From Fibrobacterota bacterium (GTDB lineage: Bacteria; Fibrobacterota; Fibrobacteria; UBA5070): 48,721 nucleotides of DNA. Positions 17,515-26,210 of the stretch are shown here, one piece after another. Position 1 is the first letter of the stretch. The number at the start of each line of letters is the position of its first letter. Where the stretch lies: assembly GCA_029557215.1 (NCBI GenBank), contig JAKPQQ010000164.1, positions 1 to 48,721 of the forward strand, read 5' to 3'. The position numbers and the translations under genes were made by a program. The notes under the pieces were generated by a model. That model ran no database searches. It was not told where the DNA came from and saw only the letters and a program-made list of their open reading frames with translations.

Positions 17515-18402
17515 ATGACGTCCATGCTTCGCTACCAGACCGTTTCCAAGATCAATCTCGCGCTGGAAATCACCGGGATTCTACCCGATGGGCGCCATTC
17601 GCTGGAAACCTGGTTCCAGGCGATCGACTACGGCGACACCCTGGAGGTCGAGTCGGCCGACGATCTGACGTTGGTTTGCGACGACCAGAACCTGGGGCCG
17701 CAAGAGGGGAACCTGGCCTGGAAAGCGGCCGACTTGTTGCGACGATCCAGCGGTACCGCCAAAGGGGCGCGGTTGCGGTTGTTCAAGAAGGTTCCCTACG
17801 GCGCTGGATTGGGCGGAGGATCCGGCGATGCCGCCGCGGTGCTGGTGGCTTGCAATCGATTGTGGGAATTGGACTGGGAGCCCGAACGCCTGGAAGAATT
17901 GGGCAAGGCGCTGGGGGCGGATGTGCCGTTCCTGGTTCGCGGGGGCGCCGCCTGGGCGACGGGAGCGGGAGACGTGTTGTCGGCGTGCCCGGGGCTCGAT
18001 CCGGCGACCGAAATCCTGATCGCAACCCCGCCCGTGCCGGTGCCGACGGGGTGGGCGTACAAGACCTGGGACGAGCTCCATCCTTCGCCATTGAAGGAAT
18101 CGGACGTATTGACTAATTTCCCCGCCCTGCACAGTCGAGAGTTCTTCCGCCTGGAAGAAATCCGCGATCGCCTGCAAAACAGCTTCGAGGAGGTCGTGTA
18201 TCCGCGATTCCCCGAAGTCGAGCGGGTGCGTCGCGAAATGCTCGAGGCTGGCGCGGCGGCGGCCTTGCTCTCCGGGAGCGGGTCGAGCGTCTTCGGGCTC
18301 TTCCCTTCGCGGGAAGTTCCGGCCGGGATCCTGGGAGACTGGGATCGGGCGGGAGTCCGCTGGCGCTGGTGCCGATCGGCCAAGGGGCCTTTGGCCATCT
18401 GA
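17515..18402 (+). CDS. ispE: 4-diphosphocytidyl-2-C-methyl-D-erythritol kinase
   Basis: IspE is a GHMP kinase of the MEP isoprenoid pathway. The 295-residue protein has SKINLALEITG near the start, the ATP loop PYGAGLGGGSGDAAAVL and the C-terminal LLSGSGSSVFGLF motif. Two in-frame ATGs exist: 17515 and 17524. The second gives an N-terminus closer to the family. The DGRHSLET segment stands where DGYHEL is typical. The gene links isoprenoid synthesis to uppS in the same operon. Confidence 0.92.
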   Translation: MTSMLRYQTVSKINLALEITGILPDGRHSLETWFQAIDYGDTLEVESADDLTLVCDDQNLGPQEGNLAWKAADLLRRSSGTAKGARLRLFKKVPYGAGLGGGSGDAAAVLVACNRLWELDWEPERLEELGKALGADVPFLVRGGAAWATGAGDVLSACPGLDPATEILIATPPVPVPTGWAYKTWDELHPSPLKESDVLTNFPALHSREFFRLEEIRDRLQNSFEEVVYPRFPEVERVRREMLEAGAAAALLSGSGSSVFGLFPSREVPAGILGDWDRAGVRWRWCRSAKGPLAI

Positions 18403-18408
18403 TTTGCT

Positions 18409-18479
18409 TGGGGCGTCGTCTAATGGCAAGACAGCGGTTTTTGGTACCGCGAACGTTGGTTCGATTCCAGCCGCCCCAA
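18409..18479 (+). tRNA. tRNA-Gln (anticodon TTG)
   Basis: A 71-nt cloverleaf with acceptor TGGGGCG pairing with CGCCCCA and discriminator A. Loop TTTTGGT lies in a GCGGT/ACCGC stem, so the anticodon is TTG. It starts 6 nt after ispE, with no CCA encoded. A tRNA-Gln at this place next to ispE is known from other bacteria, where prs usually follows. Confidence 0.95.
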
Positions 18480-18522
18480 CTACCCGGACAGACAAGATCT
18501 GTCCACATCCAGGAGACGAAAG

Positions 18523-19062
18523 ATGAGCGCCAAACTCGCAACGACCGCCCGTGAACTCGGCGGCAAGCCCGCCCTCAAGGCCCTCCGCGCCGCCGGCAAG
18601 ATCCCGGCCGTGGTCTACGGCAGGACTTCCGAACCCCAGAACATCGTCGTCGACGCCGACGAGTTCCGCGTCTTCCTGGTGGAAGGCAACCGCAACCGTC
18701 TGATCGACCTGGAACTGCCCACCGGCACCATCAAGGCGTTCGTCAAGGAGATCGTCCGCGAGAAGATCCGTCGCGACGTCCTGCACATCGACTTCCAGGT
18801 GGTCAAGCCCGGCGACACCATCGTCTACAAGGTGCCCGTCAAGCTCGTGGGCGTGCCCGTGGGCGTGAAGATCGGCGGCGGCAACCTGAACGTGATCAAG
18901 AAGGACCTCAAGGTCCGCGTGACCCCCGAGGCTCTGGTGGACGTGCTCGAGGCCGACGTGTCGAACATCGAAAAGGGCCAGGCCCTGTTCGTGCGCGACG
19001 TCAAGTTCCCCGGCGCCACGGTTCTCACGCCCGCCGGCCAGGCCGTCGCGATCGTTGTCTGA
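18523..19062 (+). CDS. rplY: 50S ribosomal protein L25 (Ctc/TL5 type)
   Basis: L25 binds 5S rRNA. This 179-residue protein is the long form: N-terminal L25 domain (REL..KPALKALRAAGKIPAVVYG) plus the C-terminal TL5/CTC beta domain (PVKLVGVPVGVKIGGG). The purine-rich AGGAGACGAAAG precedes the ATG. It is followed 2 nt later by pth, a very common pairing. Confidence 0.96.
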   Translation: MSAKLATTARELGGKPALKALRAAGKIPAVVYGRTSEPQNIVVDADEFRVFLVEGNRNRLIDLELPTGTIKAFVKEIVREKIRRDVLHIDFQVVKPGDTIVYKVPVKLVGVPVGVKIGGGNLNVIKKDLKVRVTPEALVDVLEADVSNIEKGQALFVRDVKFPGATVLTPAGQAVAIVV

Positions 19063-19064
19063 TC

Positions 19065-19649
19065 ATGCGGTTGGTGGTGGGGCTGGGTAATCCCGGCGAG
19101 CGTTACGCGCGCACCCGTCACAACATCGGCTTCCTTGCCCTCGACGCCCTGGCCGCAAGCCAGGGCGTTTCTTTTTCGTCGGGCAAAGGGAGCAGCTTGG
19201 TGGCGAAGTTGCGTATCGGCAAGGAAGAGGTGCTGGCGGCCAAGCCCCAGACGTTCATGAACCTGTCGGGGGCGGCGGTGCAGGGGCTGATGACCTTCCA
19301 CAAGATCCATCCCACGGACGTGTTCGTGGTGGTCGACGACATGCTGTTGGATCTTGGGCGGTTCCGGGTCCGAGCCGGAGGCTCTCACGGCGGCCACAAC
19401 GGGCTGCGCGACATCGAGGCGAGGGTCGGGTCCGCCTACAACAGGCTCAGGGTCGGTGTCGGAGCCAAGCCGCCGCAATGGGATCTGGCCGACTGGGTTT
19501 TGTCGAAATTCTCCGAGTCGGAGCTGCAAGCGCTGGAAAAACGGTTCCCGGCATTGGAAAATTGCCTCCAGACGTGGTTCGAGAAGGGTGCCCAGGCTGC
19601 CGCCAGCCTGTTCAACGGCCCTTGGAACCCGGGGAACGCCAATCCATGA
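19065..19649 (+). CDS. pth: Peptidyl-tRNA hydrolase
   Basis: Pth releases peptides from tRNAs that drop off the ribosome. The 194-residue protein has VVGLGNPGERYARTRHNIGF with the catalytic His, the FMNLSG motif, DDMLLDLGRFRVRAGGSHGG and HNGLRDIEA. It starts 2 nt after the rplY stop. The stop codon overlaps the ATG of the PilZ gene (ATGA). Confidence 0.97.
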   Translation: MRLVVGLGNPGERYARTRHNIGFLALDALAASQGVSFSSGKGSSLVAKLRIGKEEVLAAKPQTFMNLSGAAVQGLMTFHKIHPTDVFVVVDDMLLDLGRFRVRAGGSHGGHNGLRDIEARVGSAYNRLRVGVGAKPPQWDLADWVLSKFSESELQALEKRFPALENCLQTWFEKGAQAAASLFNGPWNPGNANP

Positions 19650-20743
19650 TCTTGCACTTCCAATCGATCCTACTCGGCATCAGTGGTCAGCAGTCCACCC
19701 GGGCGCGGTTCTTCCAGGGACTGTTCGCCGGCGTGGATCCCACGTCGTGGCAGGTCGTGCTGGTTGGAAGCGTCCTGATCTTGGTGGTGGGAGGGATCGT
19801 CGTCTGGGAGCTGTTCCGCAAGCGCAGGGAGCAGTTGGCCAAGGCGCGGCGGCAGTGGGATCATTTCCAGGCCCAGGCGCGTTCCATGGGGCTTGGGGAT
19901 GGCGACGTGGCCCTCATGCGCGAGATGTACCTGTGTCTGGACGTCCTGCATGCGCCGGATGCCATGTTGCGGATCCCGGCGAGCTACGATCGGGCCCTGG
20001 ATGCCTGGATCGCCTCGCGGTCGCGCAAGGTCTTGCAGGCGGAATGGGAGCATTTGACGGCCATCCGGAGGCGATTGGGATTCAAGGGGCTCGGGGCGGA
20101 AACCAGTCTTTCCCACACCCGCCAGATCGCCGATGCGCAGGATGTGCGGTTGGCGAGCGAAGACGGGCATTTCGCGACTTCGGGCAAAGTGGTGGCCAAC
20201 CTGGAAAACATGCTCGTGGTGGGAACACCGGAGCCGTTGACCGTGGCCTTGGGGATGCGTCTGCGCATCGCGTTCAGCCGACAGGGCGATGGCGAGTACA
20301 AGGCGGTTCTCCCTGTGCTGCAGATCGATCGCGAGGCGAACCAGATCCATCTGGAGCACACCGACCAGCTCACCCGCCAGCAGCTGCGCATGTGGGTTCG
20401 CGTTCCCGTGCTGATCCTGGGCAGGATGCGCCGGGTGATCGGCCCCGACGGCGTGCCGCATCCGCAACAGTCGTTCGACGTCACGCTGCTGGATCTGTCT
20501 GGCGGCGGTGCGATGGTCACCTCGACCGAGCCGGTGGAAGTGGAATCGCGAGGATTGCTGGATTTCCAGCTGGGCGATACCCGCCTGGAAGGAGTGCGCT
20601 TCGTGATGCTCCGAACCGGTCGGAATTCGCGCAACGGTGGCCATGTCTGCCACCTTTGTTTCGAGAGCATCGATGTCCAGACCCAGGAACGGATCATGCG
20701 CTATGTCTTCGAGAGGCAGAGGACTGGTCGGAATTTGGCGTGA
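19646..20743 (+). CDS. Membrane-anchored PilZ-domain protein
   Basis: This 365-residue protein has one membrane helix near residues 34-52 (WQVVLVGSVLILVVGGIVVW). A helical cytoplasmic region follows, then a C-terminal YcgR-like beta domain. The PilZ c-di-GMP motifs are visible: RxxxR in RMWVRVPV and the D/NxSxxG-type loop in LLDLSGGGAMV. It therefore probably binds c-di-GMP at the inner membrane. The ATG overlaps the pth stop (ATGA), and the pil operon starts 120 bp downstream. A role in pilus control is inferred from position only; it has no obvious other domain. Confidence 0.85.
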   Translation: MILHFQSILLGISGQQSTRARFFQGLFAGVDPTSWQVVLVGSVLILVVGGIVVWELFRKRREQLAKARRQWDHFQAQARSMGLGDGDVALMREMYLCLDVLHAPDAMLRIPASYDRALDAWIASRSRKVLQAEWEHLTAIRRRLGFKGLGAETSLSHTRQIADAQDVRLASEDGHFATSGKVVANLENMLVVGTPEPLTVALGMRLRIAFSRQGDGEYKAVLPVLQIDREANQIHLEHTDQLTRQQLRMWVRVPVLILGRMRRVIGPDGVPHPQQSFDVTLLDLSGGGAMVTSTEPVEVESRGLLDFQLGDTRLEGVRFVMLRTGRNSRNGGHVCHLCFESIDVQTQERIMRYVFERQRTGRNLA

Positions 20744-20801
20744 CCAAGGGGGCGAATTCCTCCTAAGTCACGGTATTTTCAGGAATTACATCGCTTTCGA
20801 C

Positions 20802-20830
20802 TTGACTCCTTGACAAACAGTGCCTAAACT
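20802..20830 (+). promoter_or_regulatory. Candidate promoter of pilMNOPQ
   Basis: TTGACT (20802-20807) and TAAACT (20825-20830) are separated by exactly 17 bp, ahead of an AGGAAGGA site and the TTG start at 20865. A second TTGACA occurs at 20810-20815 without a good -10. The 120-bp gap is AT-richer than its surroundings. Confidence 0.6.
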
Positions 20831-20864
20831 AGGTTAGAGCTTCATCGCGCAGGAAGGAACCCTT

Positions 20865-21941
20865 TTGAGCGCAATCGCCAACCTCTTCAGCCGCCTGAAA
20901 GGTGAAACCACCACGGTCGGGCTGGATATCGGCAACCATTCGGCTAAGCTGGTGAAAATGCACCACCGCCGGACGGGGCCGATCCTGGAAGCCGCAGGCA
21001 TCCAGGAACTCAAGCCGGAAACCATCGTGGGTGGGGAAATCAAGAACCGGGATGCGCTCATCGAAGCGCTGACCACTCTTGTTCACCGAACCGACGAATC
21101 CATCAAGGACGTCGTCCTGTCGTTATCCTGGAGCTACGGAGTGCTGGGCGACCGCATCAGCCTCAGATCGCAAAAGGGTGTCGCCGACGAGGAAACGATC
21201 CTGTTCGAAGCGGGCCAGCGTCCGCCGTTCGACGTGGAAAACATCACCCTCGACTACAAGGTCCTGCGTCGCAACGTCGAAGCGGGAGACATGGAAGTCC
21301 TGCTGGTGGCGGCCAAGAACCAGGTGATGCAGTCGTACATCGACGTCGTCCTGGAAGCCGGTCTGCGTCCCATCGTGATCGACGTCGACGCGTTCGCCTT
21401 CGCCAACGCCTACAACTTCTCGTTGGGCGGAAGCGATTCCGACGAAGTCGTGGCGCTGATCAACATCGGCGACAACCTGACCAACATCACCTTCCTCAAG
21501 GGTGGGATCTACCAGAGCACCCGCGACGTGAGCACGGCGGGCGACTACTTCGTGAAGTACCTCATGCGCCAGTTCAAGCTCACCCGCGAACAGGCGGTGG
21601 GACTGCTCAAGGGGCGCGACTCCGAGAAGTTCGACGCCACCCAGCTGGCTCGCGCCATCGAGTTCTCCTGCGAAGAACTGTCGCTGGGGATCGATCTCGC
21701 GTTCCAATACTACCAGTCTTCGGAAAAGTCCGCCAAGATCAACAAGATCGTCCTGTGCGGCGGCGGAGCCTGCATTCCCGGTGTCCCCGAATACCTGGGA
21801 CGTCGCCACGAAGCGCAGGTGATGGTCCTCAATCCGCTCTCGAACGTCGAGAAGGATTTCGACAAGTTCCCCGATCCCATTCCCGACACGGTCAGCACCT
21901 TGCTCACCGTCGCCGTGGGCATGGCCTTGAGGAAGGTCTGA
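20865..21941 (+). CDS. pilM: Type IV pilus assembly protein PilM
   Basis: PilM is an actin-like cytoplasmic ATPase that binds the PilN N-terminus and links the pilus alignment complex to the motors. The 358-residue protein shows TVGLDIGNHSAKLVKM (phosphate 1), VALINIGDNLTNITFLKGG (phosphate 2) and IVLCGGGACIPGVPEYLG (adenosine motif). It starts with TTG 20865 following AGGAAGGA. It heads the operon with pilN 1 nt after its stop. Confidence 0.96.
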   Translation: MSAIANLFSRLKGETTTVGLDIGNHSAKLVKMHHRRTGPILEAAGIQELKPETIVGGEIKNRDALIEALTTLVHRTDESIKDVVLSLSWSYGVLGDRISLRSQKGVADEETILFEAGQRPPFDVENITLDYKVLRRNVEAGDMEVLLVAAKNQVMQSYIDVVLEAGLRPIVIDVDAFAFANAYNFSLGGSDSDEVVALINIGDNLTNITFLKGGIYQSTRDVSTAGDYFVKYLMRQFKLTREQAVGLLKGRDSEKFDATQLARAIEFSCEELSLGIDLAFQYYQSSEKSAKINKIVLCGGGACIPGVPEYLGRRHEAQVMVLNPLSNVEKDFDKFPDPIPDTVSTLLTVAVGMALRKV

Positions 21942-21942
21942 C

Positions 21943-22572
21943 ATGGCTTCCCTGATCGAAGTCAACCTTCTACCCATCGAATACCGCGTCGCGCGGAAGG
22001 ACTATTCCTACCTCACCGACCGCCGTTCGGTCTGGGGAACGGTCCTGCTGCTCACCGTGGGCGTGCTCATCTGGCTGCATTTCATGACCCTGGTGGCGAC
22101 CCAGAGCTCAAAGGAAAGCGAGATCTCGACGCTCAAGACCGAGATCCAGAAGTACGACACCGTCAAGCAGGAGATCACCAAGCTCCAGGACCTCAAGTCC
22201 AAGCAGGAAGCCAAGAACCAGTCGCTCAAGAGCATCTCGGTGTCCAAGAAGCGCTGGGTCCGCATCTTCGAGGACGTCAACGCGAGCCTGCCGCCGCACA
22301 CCTGGCTGATTTCGGTCAAGGAAGAAAACGACAAGCCCGACCAGTTGGCCATCCAGGCCAGGACCTTCGTGTTCCAGGAAGTGGCCGCGTTCATGCTGCA
22401 GCTGGAGCGCCGACCCTTCTTCCTCGCGCCCAGCCTCGAATCGATCGAGCAGGTGAAGGTGGAAGGTTCGCAGACCATCGCGTTCTCGTTCACGCTCCAT
22501 TGTCCGCTGGATCCCGCGATCCATACCGACACCACCCCCGTCCTGGGAGACAGCCTTGGCTCTGCGCGTTGA
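21943..22572 (+). CDS. pilN: Type IV pilus assembly protein PilN
   Basis: The 209-residue protein begins with the conserved PilM-binding motif IEVNLLPIEYRV. One membrane helix (VLLLTVGVLIWLHFM) and a periplasmic coiled coil (residues 55-95, rich in Lys/Glu/Leu) follow, then a ferredoxin-like domain. It forms the PilN-PilO inner-membrane heterodimer. The first 20 residues fit the known PilM groove peptide. The gene overlaps pilO by 17 bp. Confidence 0.93.
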   Translation: MASLIEVNLLPIEYRVARKDYSYLTDRRSVWGTVLLLTVGVLIWLHFMTLVATQSSKESEISTLKTEIQKYDTVKQEITKLQDLKSKQEAKNQSLKSISVSKKRWVRIFEDVNASLPPHTWLISVKEENDKPDQLAIQARTFVFQEVAAFMLQLERRPFFLAPSLESIEQVKVEGSQTIAFSFTLHCPLDPAIHTDTTPVLGDSLGSAR

Positions 22573-23149
22573 CCTCAAGGACAGATTGACGCAGTGGCTC
22601 GTCCTCTGCATCCTGTTGGCCGGTGGCGCTGCCTACGCCCACTACACCTACATCTACCTGCCTCGCAAGGAGATCATCGAGCAACTCACCCAGGAAGAAG
22701 ACAAGCTTTCCCGCGAGTTGACGGTGGTCAAGACCCAGGTGCAGCGATTGGCCCAGATTCGCGAGGAGTTGGCGCAGGCCGAGGCCGAATTCGCCAAGCT
22801 GCAGGAGATGTTCCCCGACGAGGAACGCATCCCGTCGCGTCTGCAGGACCTCCTCACGGTGACGCGCCGCTCCGGAACGGTGACGACGAAATTCGTCCCG
22901 CAACCGAGCGTCCAGCAGCAGTACTTCGCCGAAAACAACTACAAGATCTCGACCTCCGGCAGCTACCACTCCATCGGGGAGATGTTCGCGGAGTTCGCCA
23001 ACTTCAAGTACCCGACATCCATCCAGAAGATGTCGATCACCGTTTCGGCCAACTTGAAGACCGAGATGGACAACGCCGACAAGCACGGCACGGTTCCCAG
23101 CACGGTGGCCGCCGAATTCGATTTCACCACCTACACATCGAGGAAGTGA
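22556..23149 (+). CDS. pilO: Type IV pilus assembly protein PilO
   Basis: The 197-residue protein has one membrane helix (WLVLCILLAGGAAYAHYTY) and a coiled coil around residues 38-75 (EEDKLSRELTVVKTQVQRLA). The C-terminal domain includes YHSIGEMFAEFANFKYPTS, typical of PilO. The start is TTG 22556, inside pilN. The stop overlaps the start of the next gene (ATGA), so the whole block is translationally linked. Confidence 0.92.
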   Translation: MALRVDLKDRLTQWLVLCILLAGGAAYAHYTYIYLPRKEIIEQLTQEEDKLSRELTVVKTQVQRLAQIREELAQAEAEFAKLQEMFPDEERIPSRLQDLLTVTRRSGTVTTKFVPQPSVQQQYFAENNYKISTSGSYHSIGEMFAEFANFKYPTSIQKMSITVSANLKTEMDNADKHGTVPSTVAAEFDFTTYTSRK

Positions 23150-24555
23150 TGAAGCGCAGCCTTTCGATCCTCCTCGCCACCGGGGCGTTCACGGCGCAGG
23201 CGGGGATCGTCACCTCGGCGGGATTCGTCGCCGATCGCAGCGGAACCCGCATCGTGCTCCAGGCCACCGAAGAACCGCTCTCCCGTTCGGTGCTCGAACC
23301 CGACGGGACGTTGCGGATCGAGCTCCAGGGCAGCCGCAGCACGCTGGAAGGTCGGCACGCCATCCCGGCCAATCCGTTCTTCTCTTCCGTGCAGGCGACC
23401 AACGAAGAGCGCGACGGATCGGCGTTGACCGTGTTCCGTTTCGCTCCGATTTCCAAATCCGTGTCCGCGAGGGTGCGCCATCGCGAATGGGACGGCCAAG
23501 GCCTGGCCTTCCTTCTGGAAAAAGAGCCCGCCGCGGCTCCGATGGTCGATTTCTGGACCGTTCCGGTGGCCGATGTCGGTGCCCAGCAGGTCTATGCGTC
23601 GCTTTCCGTCACGCCTTCCCTGCAGGAAGTCCGTGCCTGGGGCACCGGCGACTTCGAAACGGTGGAATTCAAGTTCCCGTCGCCCACGCTCAAGGCCGAA
23701 CTGGTGGGGTCGGGCAAGAAGTTCACGATCCGCCTGGGCAAGGCGAGGCTTGCGGGCAAGCTCGCGCCGCCGGCCAGCGCCACCGGACTCCTGCAGGCCG
23801 TCGCCGCCGGCAAGGACGGCAAGGACGACGCGATCGTCGTGACGTTGAAGCAGGACGCCAAATCCATCCTGCTGACCCGTGCGGGTTCGAGCGTGGTGCT
23901 GCGTCTGGTGTCGGCTTCTCCGGCCCGGACGGCCTGGAGCTGGAACTCCAAGTCGGGCAAGGTCCAGTCGATCGACGCCGCCGCGATGCCCTCGGACGAA
24001 GCCGCCGATCTGGCAACCGTCAAGAAGGCTTTGAACACGACCTCCGGCGAAGGCTTTTCGGTCGAAGGCAGCAGGGCTCCGATGGAAGGCCGCGGCGCAT
24101 TGGCTGCCGGCAGCGCGTCGGCCACCGACGCGAGCGCGCTCGGCGAAGCCCAGAAGCTGGAAGCCGAACGACGCAAGTCGCGCGAGTTCACCGATCGCAA
24201 GGTGGCCGAGGATGTCGCCAAGCAGGAAGAGCTCGACAAGAAGAACCGGGTGGTCTACAACACCTTCGGCATCCGCGATCCGTTCATTCCGCTCGAGCCG
24301 GACGACGCCGAAGGCGGTTTGAACATCGACCAGATGAAGGTCGTCGGCATCATCGCTTCGCCGACGCGCCCGATGGCCGTGCTGGAGCACACCTCCCAAC
24401 CCGGGCTTTCGGTGGCGCTCAAGGAAGGCGACGCGATCCAGAACGGACGCGTCCTGAAGATCGAACGCGACCGCGTGGTGTTCCTTCTCGAAGAATTCGG
24501 AGTCAGTCGCCAGTTCGCCCTGAAACTGCAGGCGCCCAAAGGAGACAAGTCATGA
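23149..24555 (+). CDS. pilP: Long PilP-like protein with N-terminal AMIN-like domains
   Basis: PilP bridges the PilN/O inner-membrane pair to the PilQ secretin. This 468-residue version is more than twice the usual PilP length. Residues 1-18 are a signal peptide ending AQA with no lipobox Cys. Residues about 19-125 and 145-255 are two beta-rich, AMIN-like domains (RSGTRIVLQATEE; TVEFKFPSPTLKAELVGSG). Residues 325-370 are a charged helix. The true PilP domain is at about 375-465 (IRDPFIPLEP, VVGIIASPTRPMAVLEH). The gene sits between pilO and pilQ and overlaps both by ATGA. PilP assignment is by the C-domain and position. Confidence 0.82.
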   Translation: MKRSLSILLATGAFTAQAGIVTSAGFVADRSGTRIVLQATEEPLSRSVLEPDGTLRIELQGSRSTLEGRHAIPANPFFSSVQATNEERDGSALTVFRFAPISKSVSARVRHREWDGQGLAFLLEKEPAAAPMVDFWTVPVADVGAQQVYASLSVTPSLQEVRAWGTGDFETVEFKFPSPTLKAELVGSGKKFTIRLGKARLAGKLAPPASATGLLQAVAAGKDGKDDAIVVTLKQDAKSILLTRAGSSVVLRLVSASPARTAWSWNSKSGKVQSIDAAAMPSDEAADLATVKKALNTTSGEGFSVEGSRAPMEGRGALAAGSASATDASALGEAQKLEAERRKSREFTDRKVAEDVAKQEELDKKNRVVYNTFGIRDPFIPLEPDDAEGGLNIDQMKVVGIIASPTRPMAVLEHTSQPGLSVALKEGDAIQNGRVLKIERDRVVFLLEEFGVSRQFALKLQAPKGDKS

Positions 24556-26207
24556 GTCGCAATCTGCGCTCCACCGCGTCGGTTCTGAGCGGAATCGCTC
24601 TGGCGGCGGGATTGGGCATGCCCGGGGTCGTCGCGGCCCAGGATTCGTCCGCCATCTCGCGCATGAAGCCGGGAGCCGGCAAGGCTCCGATCATTCCGGT
24701 GCTCGAATTCACCAACACCGACGTCCGTTCCGTGTTCCGCCTGCTGTCCGAGTACAGCGCGGTCGACATCGTGGTCGATCCCGCCGTGACGGGAACCGTC
24801 AACACGGTGGTCACCAACAAGAGTTGGCAGGAAGTGGTCCACATCGTCGCCAAGATGATGAACCTGACCATCACCAACGAACTCGGCTACCTGTACGCCC
24901 AGAAGACCGAAGACTACCAGAAGCGGCTTCTCGAAAAGGCTTCCCAGGCCAACGCCCAGGACCAGGCGGTCAAGCTGCAGCGCAAGATCGTCCGCGTGTC
25001 CAACGCCAAGGCCGACGAGATGGAGAAGGCCGTCAAGGAGCTTTCCTCCCCCCGTGGCAAGATCACCGTCGTGCCGCGCACGAACAGCCTGATCATCGTC
25101 GACGGTCCGGAACAGATCGCGGCCATCGAGAAGGTCATCCGCCAGCTCGACCAGGAGACCAACCAGGTCCTCATCGAAGCCAAGCTGGTGCAGGTGGAAT
25201 CCAACGCGCTGCAGGAGCTTGGTGTCAATTGGCAGCTCAATTCGGGCGGCGGCATGGGACTTTCCACCAATCCTTCGGGATTGGGCAGCAGCTCCACCGG
25301 CATGCTGGGTGGCGGACCGTTCAAGGGCGCCCAGGTCACCACCAACACGTCGGTTCCTGGCGGCACTTCCGCCCAGACCATGGCGTTCGGCCTGTTGAAC
25401 GGCAACCTGGGCGTGGCGATCAGCCATCTGCTCCAGACCGGCAAGGCCGAAGTGCTGGCCACTCCGCAGATCACCACCTTGGACAACAAGGAAGCCCGCA
25501 TCTTCATGGGCGACCAGGTGCCGTTGCTGAGCCGCGACCTTTCGGGCAACACGGTCGTGAAGTACGTGGACGCCGGTACCGAACTCACCGTGACGCCGCA
25601 GATCACCGCGCCGGATCGCGTGCTGCTGAACCTCAAGCCCAAGAAGAACGGCTACATCCTGTCGGGAACCAACTACATCATCAAGGTCCAGGAAGCCCAG
25701 ACCGACGTGGTCGTGACCGATGGCGAGACCGTGGTGATCGGTGGACTGGTGGAACGCAAGGAAGAACTTGCCGAAGTCGGCGTGCCGCTTCTCAAGGACA
25801 TTCCGCTGCTGGGCGCGTTGTTCCGCTACACGCACAAGGAAATCATCAAGAAGGACCTGGCGATCTTCGTGACGCCGCGGATCGTTCGCCGCCAGTTGTC
25901 GCTGGCTCCCCAGCCTGCACCCGATCCGCGGGATCTGGCCAAGGCCGCCACCGCCCCCTCGGCGGAGCCTGCCGTCGCACCTCCGTCTCCTCCTCCTCCG
26001 CCAGAACCGGTACCGGCTCCGGTGGTCAGCGAACCTCCCCCTCCTCCGCCGCCTGCACCGGAGCCGCAGTACGCTCCCGCTCCGGAACCACAATACGCTC
26101 CGGCACCGGAACCCGAGCCCAGCTATTCGGAACCGGCACCGGTCCCGCAGGACGTTCCGCAGGACCAGATGGTTCCGGTCGACCCGGCTTCCCAGCCGAG
26201 TCCCTGA
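24552..26207 (+). CDS. pilQ: Type IV pilus secretin PilQ
   Basis: PilQ is the outer-membrane channel for the pilus. The 551-residue protein has a signal peptide (MSRNLRSTASVLSG... ending VVAAQ), then directly N0 (about 47-115, LEFTNTDVRSVFRLLSEY), N1 (145-205) and the secretin core (206-445; VPLLKDIPLLGALFRY and LAIFVTPRIVR are diagnostic). It has no AMIN domains, which usually precede N0. Residues 446-551 form a Pro/Ala/Glu-rich tail with repeats of QYAPAPEP. The ATG overlaps the pilP stop. Confidence 0.95.
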   Translation: MSRNLRSTASVLSGIALAAGLGMPGVVAAQDSSAISRMKPGAGKAPIIPVLEFTNTDVRSVFRLLSEYSAVDIVVDPAVTGTVNTVVTNKSWQEVVHIVAKMMNLTITNELGYLYAQKTEDYQKRLLEKASQANAQDQAVKLQRKIVRVSNAKADEMEKAVKELSSPRGKITVVPRTNSLIIVDGPEQIAAIEKVIRQLDQETNQVLIEAKLVQVESNALQELGVNWQLNSGGGMGLSTNPSGLGSSSTGMLGGGPFKGAQVTTNTSVPGGTSAQTMAFGLLNGNLGVAISHLLQTGKAEVLATPQITTLDNKEARIFMGDQVPLLSRDLSGNTVVKYVDAGTELTVTPQITAPDRVLLNLKPKKNGYILSGTNYIIKVQEAQTDVVVTDGETVVIGGLVERKEELAEVGVPLLKDIPLLGALFRYTHKEIIKKDLAIFVTPRIVRRQLSLAPQPAPDPRDLAKAATAPSAEPAVAPPSPPPPPEPVPAPVVSEPPPPPPPAPEPQYAPAPEPQYAPAPEPEPSYSEPAPVPQDVPQDQMVPVDPASQPSP

Positions 26208-26210
26208 GCT

